A stretch of DNA of 64,000 bases from Pseudopyrenochaeta lycopersici. Lineage: Eukaryota > Ascomycota > Dothideomycetes > Pleosporales > Pseudopyrenochaetaceae. The notes under the pieces are model-generated. The model worked only from the letters and a program-made list of their open reading frames with translations. It ran no database searches and had not been told where the DNA came from. Numbering within the stretch: position 1 is the first letter of the stretch; every line of letters begins with the position of its first letter. The stretch lies in contig NHZP01000003.1 in assembly GCA_003313425.1 (NCBI GenBank), positions 62,001 through 126,000 on the forward strand, written 5' to 3'. The position numbers were made by a program, and so were the translations under genes. Positions 55,387 to 64,000 of the stretch are shown here, piece by piece.

Positions 55387-56894
55387 CGGTGCTATCAAAC
55401 ATTTCGATACATGGAAGTCAAAGGAAGAGACAGAGGTACTCAAAGATGTGTAGTATGAAGACAATACGGGAACTTCCATGATACTTGGGATTGCTAGCTG
55501 TATCTGAGGTGCCCAAACCAAGAACAGATGCAGGCCATTTTCTGGCCGAATAGGATTGTCAACGATAAGTAAAGGTGCTCGCCACTGCCAGAAAATCATG
55601 GTGTGCTGGTAAACAAACTATTCATTGCTTTTACAATGCCATCGAGGATATGGAACAAACGCAGGTCCTCGGGCAAGTAGGGGTCAGAGACGTGCAGACG
55701 ACGCCGAGCGCTGGGGGAAGAATGTAGGTAGAAGCGGACGCGACGGACGAGGCAAAACGCCTCTACAGGCCTGGAAACACAGTATTCAGTCAGTAGAACC
55801 AGTGTCTGAATGGCACAGAGAATCTGCTCGCCTTGCTGCCCTCCCACGAGGCAATGAACTGGATACCTCATCCCGCAGCAACGCCGTCAACAGCGCTCGT
55901 GATTGGTACTCACGACGAACGCGCAATCCCTGCCTTCATAATGAGCTCCGGCATCACAGGACGCGAGGTGCGATATTGTTCCAAGCCAACCGGTGACCCA
56001 GTTCGTTCGTCGACTATACAACCTCTCACACTGGACGAGGTATTGAGATTGCCGCTTAACACGCCGTTCAAGTACAACGCCAACACTGCTCAAGGAGGAA
56101 AGAACAACTTCAGTGCCGTCGTTTAATGGTACTTCACGGGCTTTATTGAGAACGGTATGGAGTGTGATTATGTAGATTATTGCCCGCGCGATTCCACGAC
56201 GCGCTGAAGAAGATTGATGCAGTGCTACATGCTGAGAAGGAAGTCAAGGTGCCACGTAACGCGCCAATGATGATTGGGGAGCGTCTGGAGCTCGAAAACC
56301 CCACAAGCGCGTATAGTTTGCGCTCAACTCGCTGCGCCAATGGGAGCGAGAAGACAGATACGGCCGCCGAACAGTTGGCGACTCAAAGACGTTGCTCAAC
56401 AGAGCATTTTGCATCCCTTCAATAAGACCTATGCAAAAGATTCTCGCAGCATCAACCAAGGTGAGAAGGCCCGGCTCACGCTTATAGTGAAGTGGTACTT
56501 CATCGCTGCTAGTATGGCGAAGAATTGCGTGCTCAGGGAAACGAAAGCTTATCCTAAGCGCTTGCGCAGTGCACTTAAACACATTGCTAAGCGTATAGGA
56601 CCTGCTGCAGTAAAACTGCTGCGTGTTGCCTCTGTAGAGAAAACTGAATCTAGAAACAACCTAGATAACGCAAGCGAGAGCTACATGTAATCTACTACAC
56701 TTAAAGTCGTGCTACTTCCTTCTTACTTATCTATTATATCTAGGATAGTGCTTTACTAATCGCCTAATACTTATAAGGAATAACTAGTCATATTATTAAA
56801 TACTACTAACAGTTAATTATTACATAGAACTTAGCGCACTGCTAAAGACGCAGAATTTAAAGACCTTACACAGTTACTATTTAAGGATCTTGCT
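55387..56894. other. Gene debris of unknown origin
   Basis: Normal base composition to about 56690, then RIP-like. Several short frames on both strands overlap. Plus-strand pieces such as TLDEVLRLPLNTPFKYNANT (about 56030-56090), DALKKIDAVLHAEKEVKV (56200-56250) and RLRSALKHIAKRIGPAAVKL (about 56560-56610) have protein-like composition. I recognise none. They may be exons of one decayed gene. Confidence 0.4.
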
Positions 56895-56896
56895 TA

Positions 56897-58741
56897 ACGT
56901 GAGCGGCAAGCGAAACGCCCAGGTAAGCGAAACGCCCACTCTTGCCAAGACCACACCTCCTCTACCTTTAACTGCAATGTCTTAACAACTTAATATTAAA
57001 TTACTCTCTTATAAGGATAGAATTATCTTAGCTATCTAAGTAATAAAAAAAGACGCGACATTAAGTAATTAACGAGCTACAGCAGTCTATAACGTTCCTA
57101 GAAGGACTCTCCGCGACTAACGCGCTAGAAAGCTTTTATAACACGATAGCTAACCTAACTTATTAAAGCTTAACAGGCACAAGGAAGACGCGATTATCTA
57201 ATATATAAGGAAGCTAGACGCGCGAGGATTTGCCCCTACACTGTCTTATCTCTGTAAGATAGCGAATTAGTTACTAGCTGCTCGTAGTAGTAGCTAGGTA
57301 GGAGAAAAATAGGCTAGAAACTTCGTCTCTCGTAAGCCTAAGATTAAATCCTAACTAAGTAGGCCACGCGACTACTAGAGAGTCTTATACAGTAATCTAG
57401 CTGTTATTAGCCTCTAGTTTAACCTTATACGCAATATTAAAGCTAAGTACGGCGTCCTAGATAAAGATACCTATAACTTTAATAAGACTAGCTTTACTAT
57501 AGGCGTAGGAGGGTCTGTTAAGGTAGTAACTGCGTCTAAGAGACGTACTTAACTACTAGGGATACAACCTAGTAACTGTAAGTAGGTAACGTTAATTACT
57601 AGTATTAACGCTATAGGCTAGACAATTCTACTCTTTATTATCTTTAAAGCTAAGAACTATAATAAGTCCTAGTTACCTAATCTATCTAAGGGCTGGCGTA
57701 TAGGCCTTAGTAAGAACGGCTGGACTAATAATAAACTTAGTCTAGCCTAGCTACAGCACTTTATCTAGCATACAGCAGCCTAGATAGTAGGCAGTTACTA
57801 GCTACTAGTAATTAATAGCTATAAGAGCTATAATTTACTTACCTTCTAGGATCTATATAAGGAGAATAAGATAATTACCCTCTATATACCTTCCTATTTA
57901 TCCTGTATCCTACAGCCGCTTAATGTAGGCTGCTTTACGCTATTAAAGTAGGCATACTAGTAAGAGATTAGGGTCTTAGCAGACAGTTATATTACCTATA
58001 TTAATAAAAAAGCATTCCTAGCTTCCTTTAAGGAGGTATTTGAGACCTCGTTCTTACAGCAGAATATTCTATCTAGCTTCTAAGTAACTAGCCTAGTCCT
58101 ACACAGCCTAGAGGTAGTACTATTAAAGCTTAAGGTAAAGCCTCGCACGCCAACACTACCTCTACTAGGGCCTACCCCCTAGTACCCTAAAACACCTAGT
58201 AACGCCTAGGAGATAGAGGCTTAAACAACACTAATTATAAAGAGGATTTATAACTATAAGAGTTCCTCTCCTAATTTTATTATTAAGATAGTATTATAAG
58301 TTAAAAAGGGATTAATATTAAAGGTACACTTACACACGTTGCTAGAAGCTAGAGTAGCTAGTCTTAAGCAGGTAAATAGAGCTGCTTCTAAGTAGAAAAA
58401 GCGTAAGAAAAAGTAGATCTAGCAGGGAGGGACCCTATTAAAGGAGGAGGGAGAGGACTTAATTACTTAGAGGGACGTTAATGCCTAACTTAAGGTAGAG
58501 AGGCGTGCGGAGAGGGCTTAAACAGGTGCTAGTATAAGGGGTATCTAACGCTGTAAAACTTATAGAGAGGCAGGACATAATAAGCGCACGTATAAGAAAG
58601 ATATAGTAGAAGTAGAGGATTAATTTAAGCTACTATAAGCTGTAGTAGCTTTTTGTAGTATTAAGTTGTTAACGTGCAAAGTTGTAAAGCTTAGTGGGGT
58701 GGGCGTTTCGCTTACCTAGGCGTTTCGCTTGCCGCTCACGT
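56897..58741 (+). mobile_element. Pogo/Fot1-Pot2-type DNA transposon, complete but RIP-inactivated
   Basis: Terminal inverted repeats of 43 bp (56897-56939 and 58699-58741) start ACGTGAGCGGCAAGCGAAAC and differ at one position, a RIP-type transition. TA duplications flank at 56895-56896 and 58742-58743. The 1845-bp length equals typical Fot1/Pot2 elements. The plus strand keeps transposase traces: TSFTIGVGGSVKVVTASKRR (about 57490), GWRIGLSKNGWT (about 57690) and LLVINSYKSYNLLTF (about 57805). In the last, the catalytic Asp codon is Asn at 57814-57816. ILQPLNVGCF, ADSYITYINKKAFLASFKEV and FETSFLQQNILSSF follow. Many TAG/TAA stops. Each TIR contains the GCGAAACGCCC word twice. Confidence 0.93.
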
Positions 58742-58743
58742 TA

Positions 58744-59450
58744 TATAACGTCTAAAGAATAAGATCTTATAAAGCGTATAAATAATATTAATTAGCCCTA
58801 TAAACTACTCTAGATATAGGTTTAAAATTTATATAAAGAGTAGAAGGAATTACATGCGTAGAGAAAGGATGTTAGGATAAGTTTTAAAAGGCGAAGCTTA
58901 GCGTTCTAGGGGAAAGGTAATAAATAGCTTTAAGGAAATAGGAATAGCTGTAGACAGAGAGATGCTAACAACAGGCTGGTCTAAGCGATAGACGTTAGAA
59001 ATTCCTTGGCAGACGGGTCACTTAATTCCCGTTTGGGCTCCTTTCGATTTGGGCTCCTTTCGATTTGTGCTCCTTTCGATTTGGGACCCTTCCGATTTCG
59101 GCACTTTTCATCTTCCGGGTTGTTTCTATTTTTATATTGCCCATTTATAGCGCGATTTCTGGGGCCCAGAACACGTGCTCGCTGACGTCGAGGTCATTTC
59201 GTAAACACTAGACCCGAGGTGTTCTAGCAACTCCCTTCCGAAAGACTGCCTGCGCTTCCGTACTGACGAGCTCAACGGCAGTAGGTGGCGGCTTGATCAC
59301 CTGCGAGGGATATAGTTACTAATATCTTCTTCCCTGACTTCTTGACACGTTGCATCCTTTGTTTCACTGTTATTAAGGCAGGAATGAATTGGGAGATATA
59401 TATTGAAAATAGACTATGAACGACAAGGACGACCTGACTTAATTTTGGTT
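58744..59450. other. Intergenic: RIP-like patch, 16-bp array, HET gene 3' flank
   Basis: 58744-58960 is AT-rich with no frame. The array at 59035-59112 is listed separately. 59113-59450 is the downstream region of the HET gene; a frame there (59272-59526) overlaps the HET 3' end and is not believable. Confidence 0.5.
59035..59112. repeat. 16-bp tandem repeat, about five copies
   Basis: GGGCTCCTTTCGATTT starts at 59035 and 59051, with variants at 59067, 59083 and 59099. The last two are diverged, so the array decays to the right. Confidence 0.9.
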
Positions 59451-61472
59451 TTATGTTATATGAAACTCTTGGACAGCCAGATACTCCTTCCAGGATATCA
59501 AAGGGTCTAATGGTCCTCTGTCCCATCGACTCATATGGAACATGCCAAGCCTTTGGTAATTTGATTGACCAGACTCTTCAATCAAAACGATCCCCTGAAC
59601 GTGGTCGTCTGGATTCGATGTCACGAAAAGCGTATAACTTTGATGGTCCTCGTATGAAATATCCCAGTAGATCTCCGACCGCACAGACTGTCTGGACTCT
59701 TCTGGCAGATGTCCTTCCTTCCGCGCCTCAATACAGTACGAGGTTCGGACGCTATACGAGTCATCAATGACACGAGGGTCCTTAATAACCACCTCGACCA
59801 GCAGCCCTTCTATCGATATACGTCCTCGAATCTTTGTTCCGAACAGGTTTGGCTTTTCATTTTCATCAAAATTCAACTTGACTGAGAGAATTTTCCAGTC
59901 AAGGCAGCATGTCTTATGAGTATCATTTTGGTGCCTCCCGCCAATTCTCCAGTAACAAACTTCGGCAGAAGTAGATGCCCACGACCAAGTGGGCGCTATG
60001 GACAGACGATCAGGGGGCTTTTGTCCGGGTTCTACATCTTTGGTGACCGACCAGAGCAGGCCGCCTCTGAGTCTACTAGCGAACATACCAGCAACATAAG
60101 CGTCATGTGTGGCCCGAGAGCGGGCTTTTGCTAGACCGGATACTGCCGCCAATCGATCTGTCGGAAAAGTGATACCAAGCTTTGTGTAATGTTGGACAAT
60201 ACTGTTCCACGGGTACAAGTCGAAATTAGCTTTCAATGATTGTTGGTTTATATTTTCGATAGGGCCGTATGCCAAGATGTATGGCGAGCATTCGCAGTCA
60301 ACTAGAGAGCGACATTCCCATCCAATTTCGGTGTGCCCAAAGTGCAGTGTCCTAGGAGACAACATACGCTCTTGCAGAACCCATGCACGGCTCGATAGAG
60401 TACCATATGGGGCGCTTTGTATTGCGTCTTCGACTTGGAATATATCCTGATCTTGTTGCTCTATGCGGAAGGAAAACTTGCCGAAGTCGTGAAGCGGCTG
60501 TTGTGGATATCGATGACAGCGTGCCCGGACATGCACCGCACCTTCCTCACCAAGGTATTTGAAACCGACAATGTGAGGCTTGTGGCGAAACCTCCTCGAG
60601 CCCTCAAGGAAACCATCTGTGCTGGTATTTGCAGCGTCTGCGGAGATTGTGCAATACGCGTTTCCGTAAATTGTAGCCATTTGTGGCGCCTGTTCACTCC
60701 AGTCTTCAGGACTATCTTGGATGATACATAGGGAGTCGATCCATAGGTAACGTACACCTAGCGCTCTGGTTACTTGTACCGCATCCATGAACGTCTTGGA
60801 AAGTGGAAGCGGAATTTCTCGGATGTGACCTTCATAGGTCTCCGTTGTCGTCAACGTAGGGTTGGCATTATTACCCCAACAATGGCTTAAGGCTACATAC
60901 CGACCAGTCTCGGTAGCCTGAGAGACGTAAAGGCTAAGGGGATCCTCACCACAAACACCAACATCGATAACGCGTTTTGGAAGACGTCTAACGTTGTCCA
61001 TGTACAGCTTGCAGTCTGAGTGTGGTCGTTCGCAAGAGGTACATGATTCGAGCCATTGTTTCGCCCGTTGTATCGTGCCTTCTGATAAACCAGAATGGCC
61101 CACGTCAGAACCAATACCGATATCAGGCCAAGGAACAAACGAATCTATGAGGTAATCAGGAGCCGTCGCCTTGAGAAGGTTGGAGATATACTAAGTGCAC
61201 TAAGTACCTTTCAAACGATAGAACTGTATGGTCCTACTAAATACCTTATGATACCTGATATGGACTATAAGAGGCCCGTCCTCGTCCACGGCTCTTTCTG
61301 AAATATCAACATCTGTCATCACATCTCTGAAGCTGGAACCTAGAACGGCCGTTACTCCCTCCCAAAGGAGAGTACATGTTTGGCACCTGTGCAGCTGTTC
61401 TTTCAGATTCGCTAGTGGAATTGATCGCTTCTGATCAGACGGATGCCGGCACACAACGCAATCAAATTCCAT
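59451..61472 (-). CDS. HET (heterokaryon incompatibility) domain protein
   Basis: Two exons (61472-61208 and 61144-59451, intron 63 bp) give 652 residues. I start at ATG 61472 (MEFDCVVCRHP) because a Cys-pair opening is usual; an in-frame ATG at 61586 would add 38 residues. An N-terminal zinc-ribbon-like C-x2-C...C-x2-C (CVVC, CQTC) precedes a linker. The HET domain then follows with its three conserved blocks: RYVALSHCWG, LGVRYLWIDSLCIIQD and WSEQAPQMATIYGNAYCTIS. The tail carries RAWVLQERMLSPRTLHFG and PTWSWAS, the usual extended HET architecture. HET domains trigger programmed cell death in nonself recognition and share the TIR-like fold. The gene is intact although its neighbours are relics of NLR and ankyrin genes. 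Partner and allele are unknown. Confidence 0.92.
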
Positions 61473-62168
61473 GCCTGTCTCTCGATTTCTGGTTCGAAAG
61501 TGTGAGACCGAAAAGTTGTTCCTTCGGGCGCGGGATGCTAGGCAGCAATGACAACATCGTGCTCGCGTAGTGGCGGCAATAGGCATGCGCTAATTCGCTG
61601 ACATGCCCCTGTAGAACAAGATGCATGGCATGCTTATATGTTTCAGAATGAAACGGCGTCAGTAATAGCCTAGCCTGCAATAGCCAATGGCTTGCAGTCG
61701 GCAGAGGAGGCTGGCATTACCGAACTCGATGGCGAGGGGCGAGTCAATGCTCTCCCGGTCAACCCCACACTTAAGTGTCACCGTTTTTCAGCAGCAACAG
61801 TGCCGAGTACCGCAGTGTAAAACTTGCCTCTATCAGGTTTTATGTATAATTGAGCCTCCTTTGCCTATCTTATTAGTACTTTAGCTGCTTAACTCTATTA
61901 ATTATATCCCTTTATAATTCTATACTATATATTTTTAAACACTCTATAATAAGGCTAAATCTTTATAATTAGGTAGTAGCTTTCTTACTTAGTTTCTTAC
62001 TAAAGCTCTAAATAATAATATTCTATTAGTTACATCAACACTAGTTATTCGCCTGAAATCCTGAGTTCTAGTAGGCGCAGTGCTGAAAGCTAAATACAAT
62101 GAAGTCCATTGGCTCCGGGCCATATGTTGGCCTCTTTCCATGGAGCCACCTGCCTTGGTGAAGCTAAG
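61473..62168. other. Intergenic with a RIP-like AT-rich patch
   Basis: Holds the HET upstream region and the PAD downstream region. 61840-62040 is AT-rich with RIP character, a likely small repeat remnant. No gene seen. Confidence 0.5.
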
Positions 62169-64000
62169 TTAGGTTGACCACCAAGGCTGATCCATTTGCC
62201 GCACGGTGTTCGTCCCGCAATGGACCTCGCCGCCGTAGTTGTGATGCGAGTTCCAATCGTCCACAAATGTGACATTCAACCCAAGTTTCGCATACTCCTT
62301 CTTGGCCGCCTCGGCAACAACATCCACGCCATTGATGAATGGTCCCCAAGGATTGGGGCCCACATATGTGCTATACCCTGTAAGGACTACTCCATTTATG
62401 ATACCCGGCCAAGCGGCGCCAACGCTGAGTTTCTCGTTTGGATCGCGCGGGCCAATCCAAGGCAATTTTTTGACATCGAGTTGGCTGAAAAGAGCGGGAG
62501 TGCGGGAGATTTCGGCATCGGTGATTCCGGTCGCCTCTTTGAGGATGTTGATATTGGCTTCGATGCGTAGTTTGCACTTCATGTTGGTAGCAATTAGTTC
62601 CTCATTGGAGAGCGCCTGGTCGATAGTCGAGTTTGAGACCGGCATGGCTACGCAGCTATACATGGCATTGGTGCAATTGACTCCTGGGAACTGGGGGTCG
62701 GGTTTGCGGGAATACAAGCGGATAGCGCCATGGCCAGCTGCTTTAGTCTCCCGAAGGATATTGATCCCAGCTTCGGGGTCAGCAACCATAATTGCCCAGC
62801 CACGTTCCGTTTTGGCGGGCAGAAATTGTACAAATTCGTCAACATGTCCTACCCACAGCCACGAGGTGTCGAGCAAAATGGGATCCTGGGCACTTTGCGC
62901 GCGGAAAAAGTCAAGCATGTGGGGTAGATAAGGCCCGTGTTGGCCCATGATGATGCGGCCGCTGGGATAGCGAGTGCCGTTGTGTGCGTACGGTGGAATG
63001 CACTCTAAGTTTCCCATAGAATTGATTTCGTCTCTTGCACCCCCTAATTGTTGAATAGCGCCAACGCCAGTGTTTCTGAGCTGCTCAAACACCTGCCGGC
63101 CAGCTACGCGTGAGTCTTGCCCGGATCGAACCATGATACGAATGGAGATGGGCCCGTCTGGTCCCGGCATACTTGTGTAGCCTGGCTCGACGAAGTCCTG
63201 GGCCCAGATATCGTCGCTGCCATTGAAGAGACGGAAGGACTGCGTGAGCCCCGTGGTTTCCACTGCGGCAGACAGACTCTCGGTGAAAAGCTTCTGCCAC
63301 GGCGACAATGTGTCATTTCCTCGGACTGACAGCACTTGTTGTACATTTTGAAGATGGTGGTGCGTAAGAATCGGGGCCACTCGTAACATGACCTCGTCCG
63401 TTGACACCTGGTCGCAATCTTGGACCGTGAACTGAACGGTGATACGGCCGTCCCATCCTCCCGGACGTCGGGTATCTCTCGCATCAATACCAAGTACGAG
63501 TCCACCCCTCAATTCTTCGGCTGAGAAGGAATAATTAGTTTGAACGAAGGCCCACCTGTCCCCACGCTGGTGGAAGATGCGCACAAATGGCCGTTGCTCG
63601 GGGTTGGGAATGGATACAAACCCAACGGCCGAATTAGTAATACTTTTCAGGGGTACCGTTCTCAAGGGCGCCATGTACTGAGGTGCACGCTGAACGTTGT
63701 CGGATGCGTCGTTGCAAGCCGCCAGCGCCTCGTTACTGGGCGGAGTTCGAGATGCTTGTTCAGAACATCGGCAGTTCGTGTCGCCTATATTTGCCAAGAA
63801 TATAGCGCCACGGTCGTTTGCCCAAGATTCTTTGCTGTGGATGTCGGTCCCTCCAGCAATGTCGACGATGCCATCACGGTTCGTGTCTGCTCGTATGTCG
63901 GCCTTGAGTGCAACAGTTGTAGCCACGATGCCTACACCAACCCAGTCAGCAATAGCCTTTTCAGATTGCGGATGCTTCATATACCAAAGATCGGCAACGT
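62169..64000 (-). CDS. Protein-arginine deiminase (PAD) family enzyme, 5' end beyond the window
   Basis: Calcium-type PADs convert peptidyl-arginine to citrulline. The main exon (63931-62169) encodes KADIRADTNRDGIVDIAGGT at the N-terminus, a middle region, and the full PAD catalytic domain. All four catalytic residues of the family are present: Asp in DIWAQD (codon at 63195-63197), His and Asp in GHVDEF (about 62838-62846), and Cys in VHCGTN (62217-62219), 15 residues from the end. SWLWVGHVDEF and GEVHCGTNT are family hallmarks. An ATG at 63980 is in frame, but the sequence there looks like an intron. A GTATAT donor at 63984 and TGTAG acceptor ending at 63932 (53 bp, with a GCTGAC branch) would join an upstream exon ending TLPIF to GIVATTVALKAD, making a signal peptide. 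I therefore read it as 5'-partial and secreted. Confidence 0.9.
   Translation of the reverse strand, partial: VADLWYMKHPQSEKAIADWVGVGIVATTVALKADIRADTNRDGIVDIAGGTDIHSKESWANDRGAIFLANIGDTNCRCSEQASRTPPSNEALAACNDASDNVQRAPQYMAPLRTVPLKSITNSAVGFVSIPNPEQRPFVRIFHQRGDRWAFVQTNYSFSAEELRGGLVLGIDARDTRRPGGWDGRITVQFTVQDCDQVSTDEVMLRVAPILTHHHLQNVQQVLSVRGNDTLSPWQKLFTESLSAAVETTGLTQSFRLFNGSDDIWAQDFVEPGYTSMPGPDGPISIRIMVRSGQDSRVAGRQVFEQLRNTGVGAIQQLGGARDEINSMGNLECIPPYAHNGTRYPSGRIIMGQHGPYLPHMLDFFRAQSAQDPILLDTSWLWVGHVDEFVQFLPAKTERGWAIMVADPEAGINILRETKAAGHGAIRLYSRKPDPQFPGVNCTNAMYSCVAMPVSNSTIDQALSNEELIATNMKCKLRIEANINILKEATGITDAEISRTPALFSQLDVKKLPWIGPRDPNEKLSVGAAWPGIINGVVLTGYSTYVGPNPWGPFINGVDVVAEAAKKEYAKLGLNVTFVDDWNSHHNYGGEVHCGTNTVRQMDQPWWST

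Noticed and set aside
62196..62931. Plus-strand frames of 124 and 220 residues
   Set aside because: They are antisense to the PAD catalytic domain, whose motifs clearly mark the minus strand as coding.

Overview
The window reads as nuclear DNA of a filamentous ascomycete (Pezizomycotina). Genes carry short introns of about 50-120 bp with GTAAGT-like donors. Protein families are typically fungal: a Zn2Cys6 regulator, a HET-domain protein, NB-ARC fragments, a FAS1 surface protein and an Hbn1/Frm2-type nitroreductase. Large tracts carry the marks of repeat-induced point mutation (RIP): AT-rich sequence in which CpA/TpG has become TpA, riddled with TAA and TAG stops, with CpG largely kept. No species can be named from sequence alone.

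Layout. 1-5.5 kb: RIP-degraded repeats, with a pogo/Fot1 transposase relic and a 375-bp CACGTG-rich repeat. 5.5-11.9 kb: a mosaic of debris (an epoxide-hydrolase-like gene broken by an apparent inversion, a pogo fragment, the 3' end of a Copia element, a hAT tail) enclosing one intact gene for a small secreted SnoaL-like protein. 11.9-34.6 kb: a RIP-mutated transposon block. An LTR element (12522-31212) contains a Tc1/mariner element (13040-19937), which contains a Gypsy chromovirus (14130-19694). Beyond it, a second mariner (32113-33464) sits inside a second copy of the CACGTG-rich repeat.

34.6-48.1 kb: a compact set of intact genes that looks like a small catabolic, detoxification or specialised-metabolism cluster: Zn2Cys6 regulator (-), two-domain flavin monooxygenase (-), DUF1993 protein (-), nitroreductase (+), class A FAD monooxygenase (+) and dienelactone hydrolase (-). 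No polyketide synthase, NRPS or terpene synthase is present in the window. The shared motif CGGAATT occurs in the divergent promoter and in the class A monooxygenase promoter, and is a candidate target of the local regulator. A plausible working order is hydroxylation by the two flavoenzymes, reduction by the nitroreductase and lactone or ester opening by the hydrolase; the substrate is unknown.

48-59 kb: minisatellites, two head-to-head fragments of an NB-ARC (fungal NLR) gene, an intact FAS1 membrane protein gene, Copia and ankyrin relics, and a complete but inactivated 1845-bp pogo element with TA duplications. 59.4-64 kb: an intact HET-domain gene and a protein-arginine deiminase gene with all catalytic residues. 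Splice signals suggest that the deiminase gene continues past the right edge of the window, where its signal-peptide exon begins.

Exon coordinates are hand-derived from reading frames and splice consensus; no search or alignment program was run.
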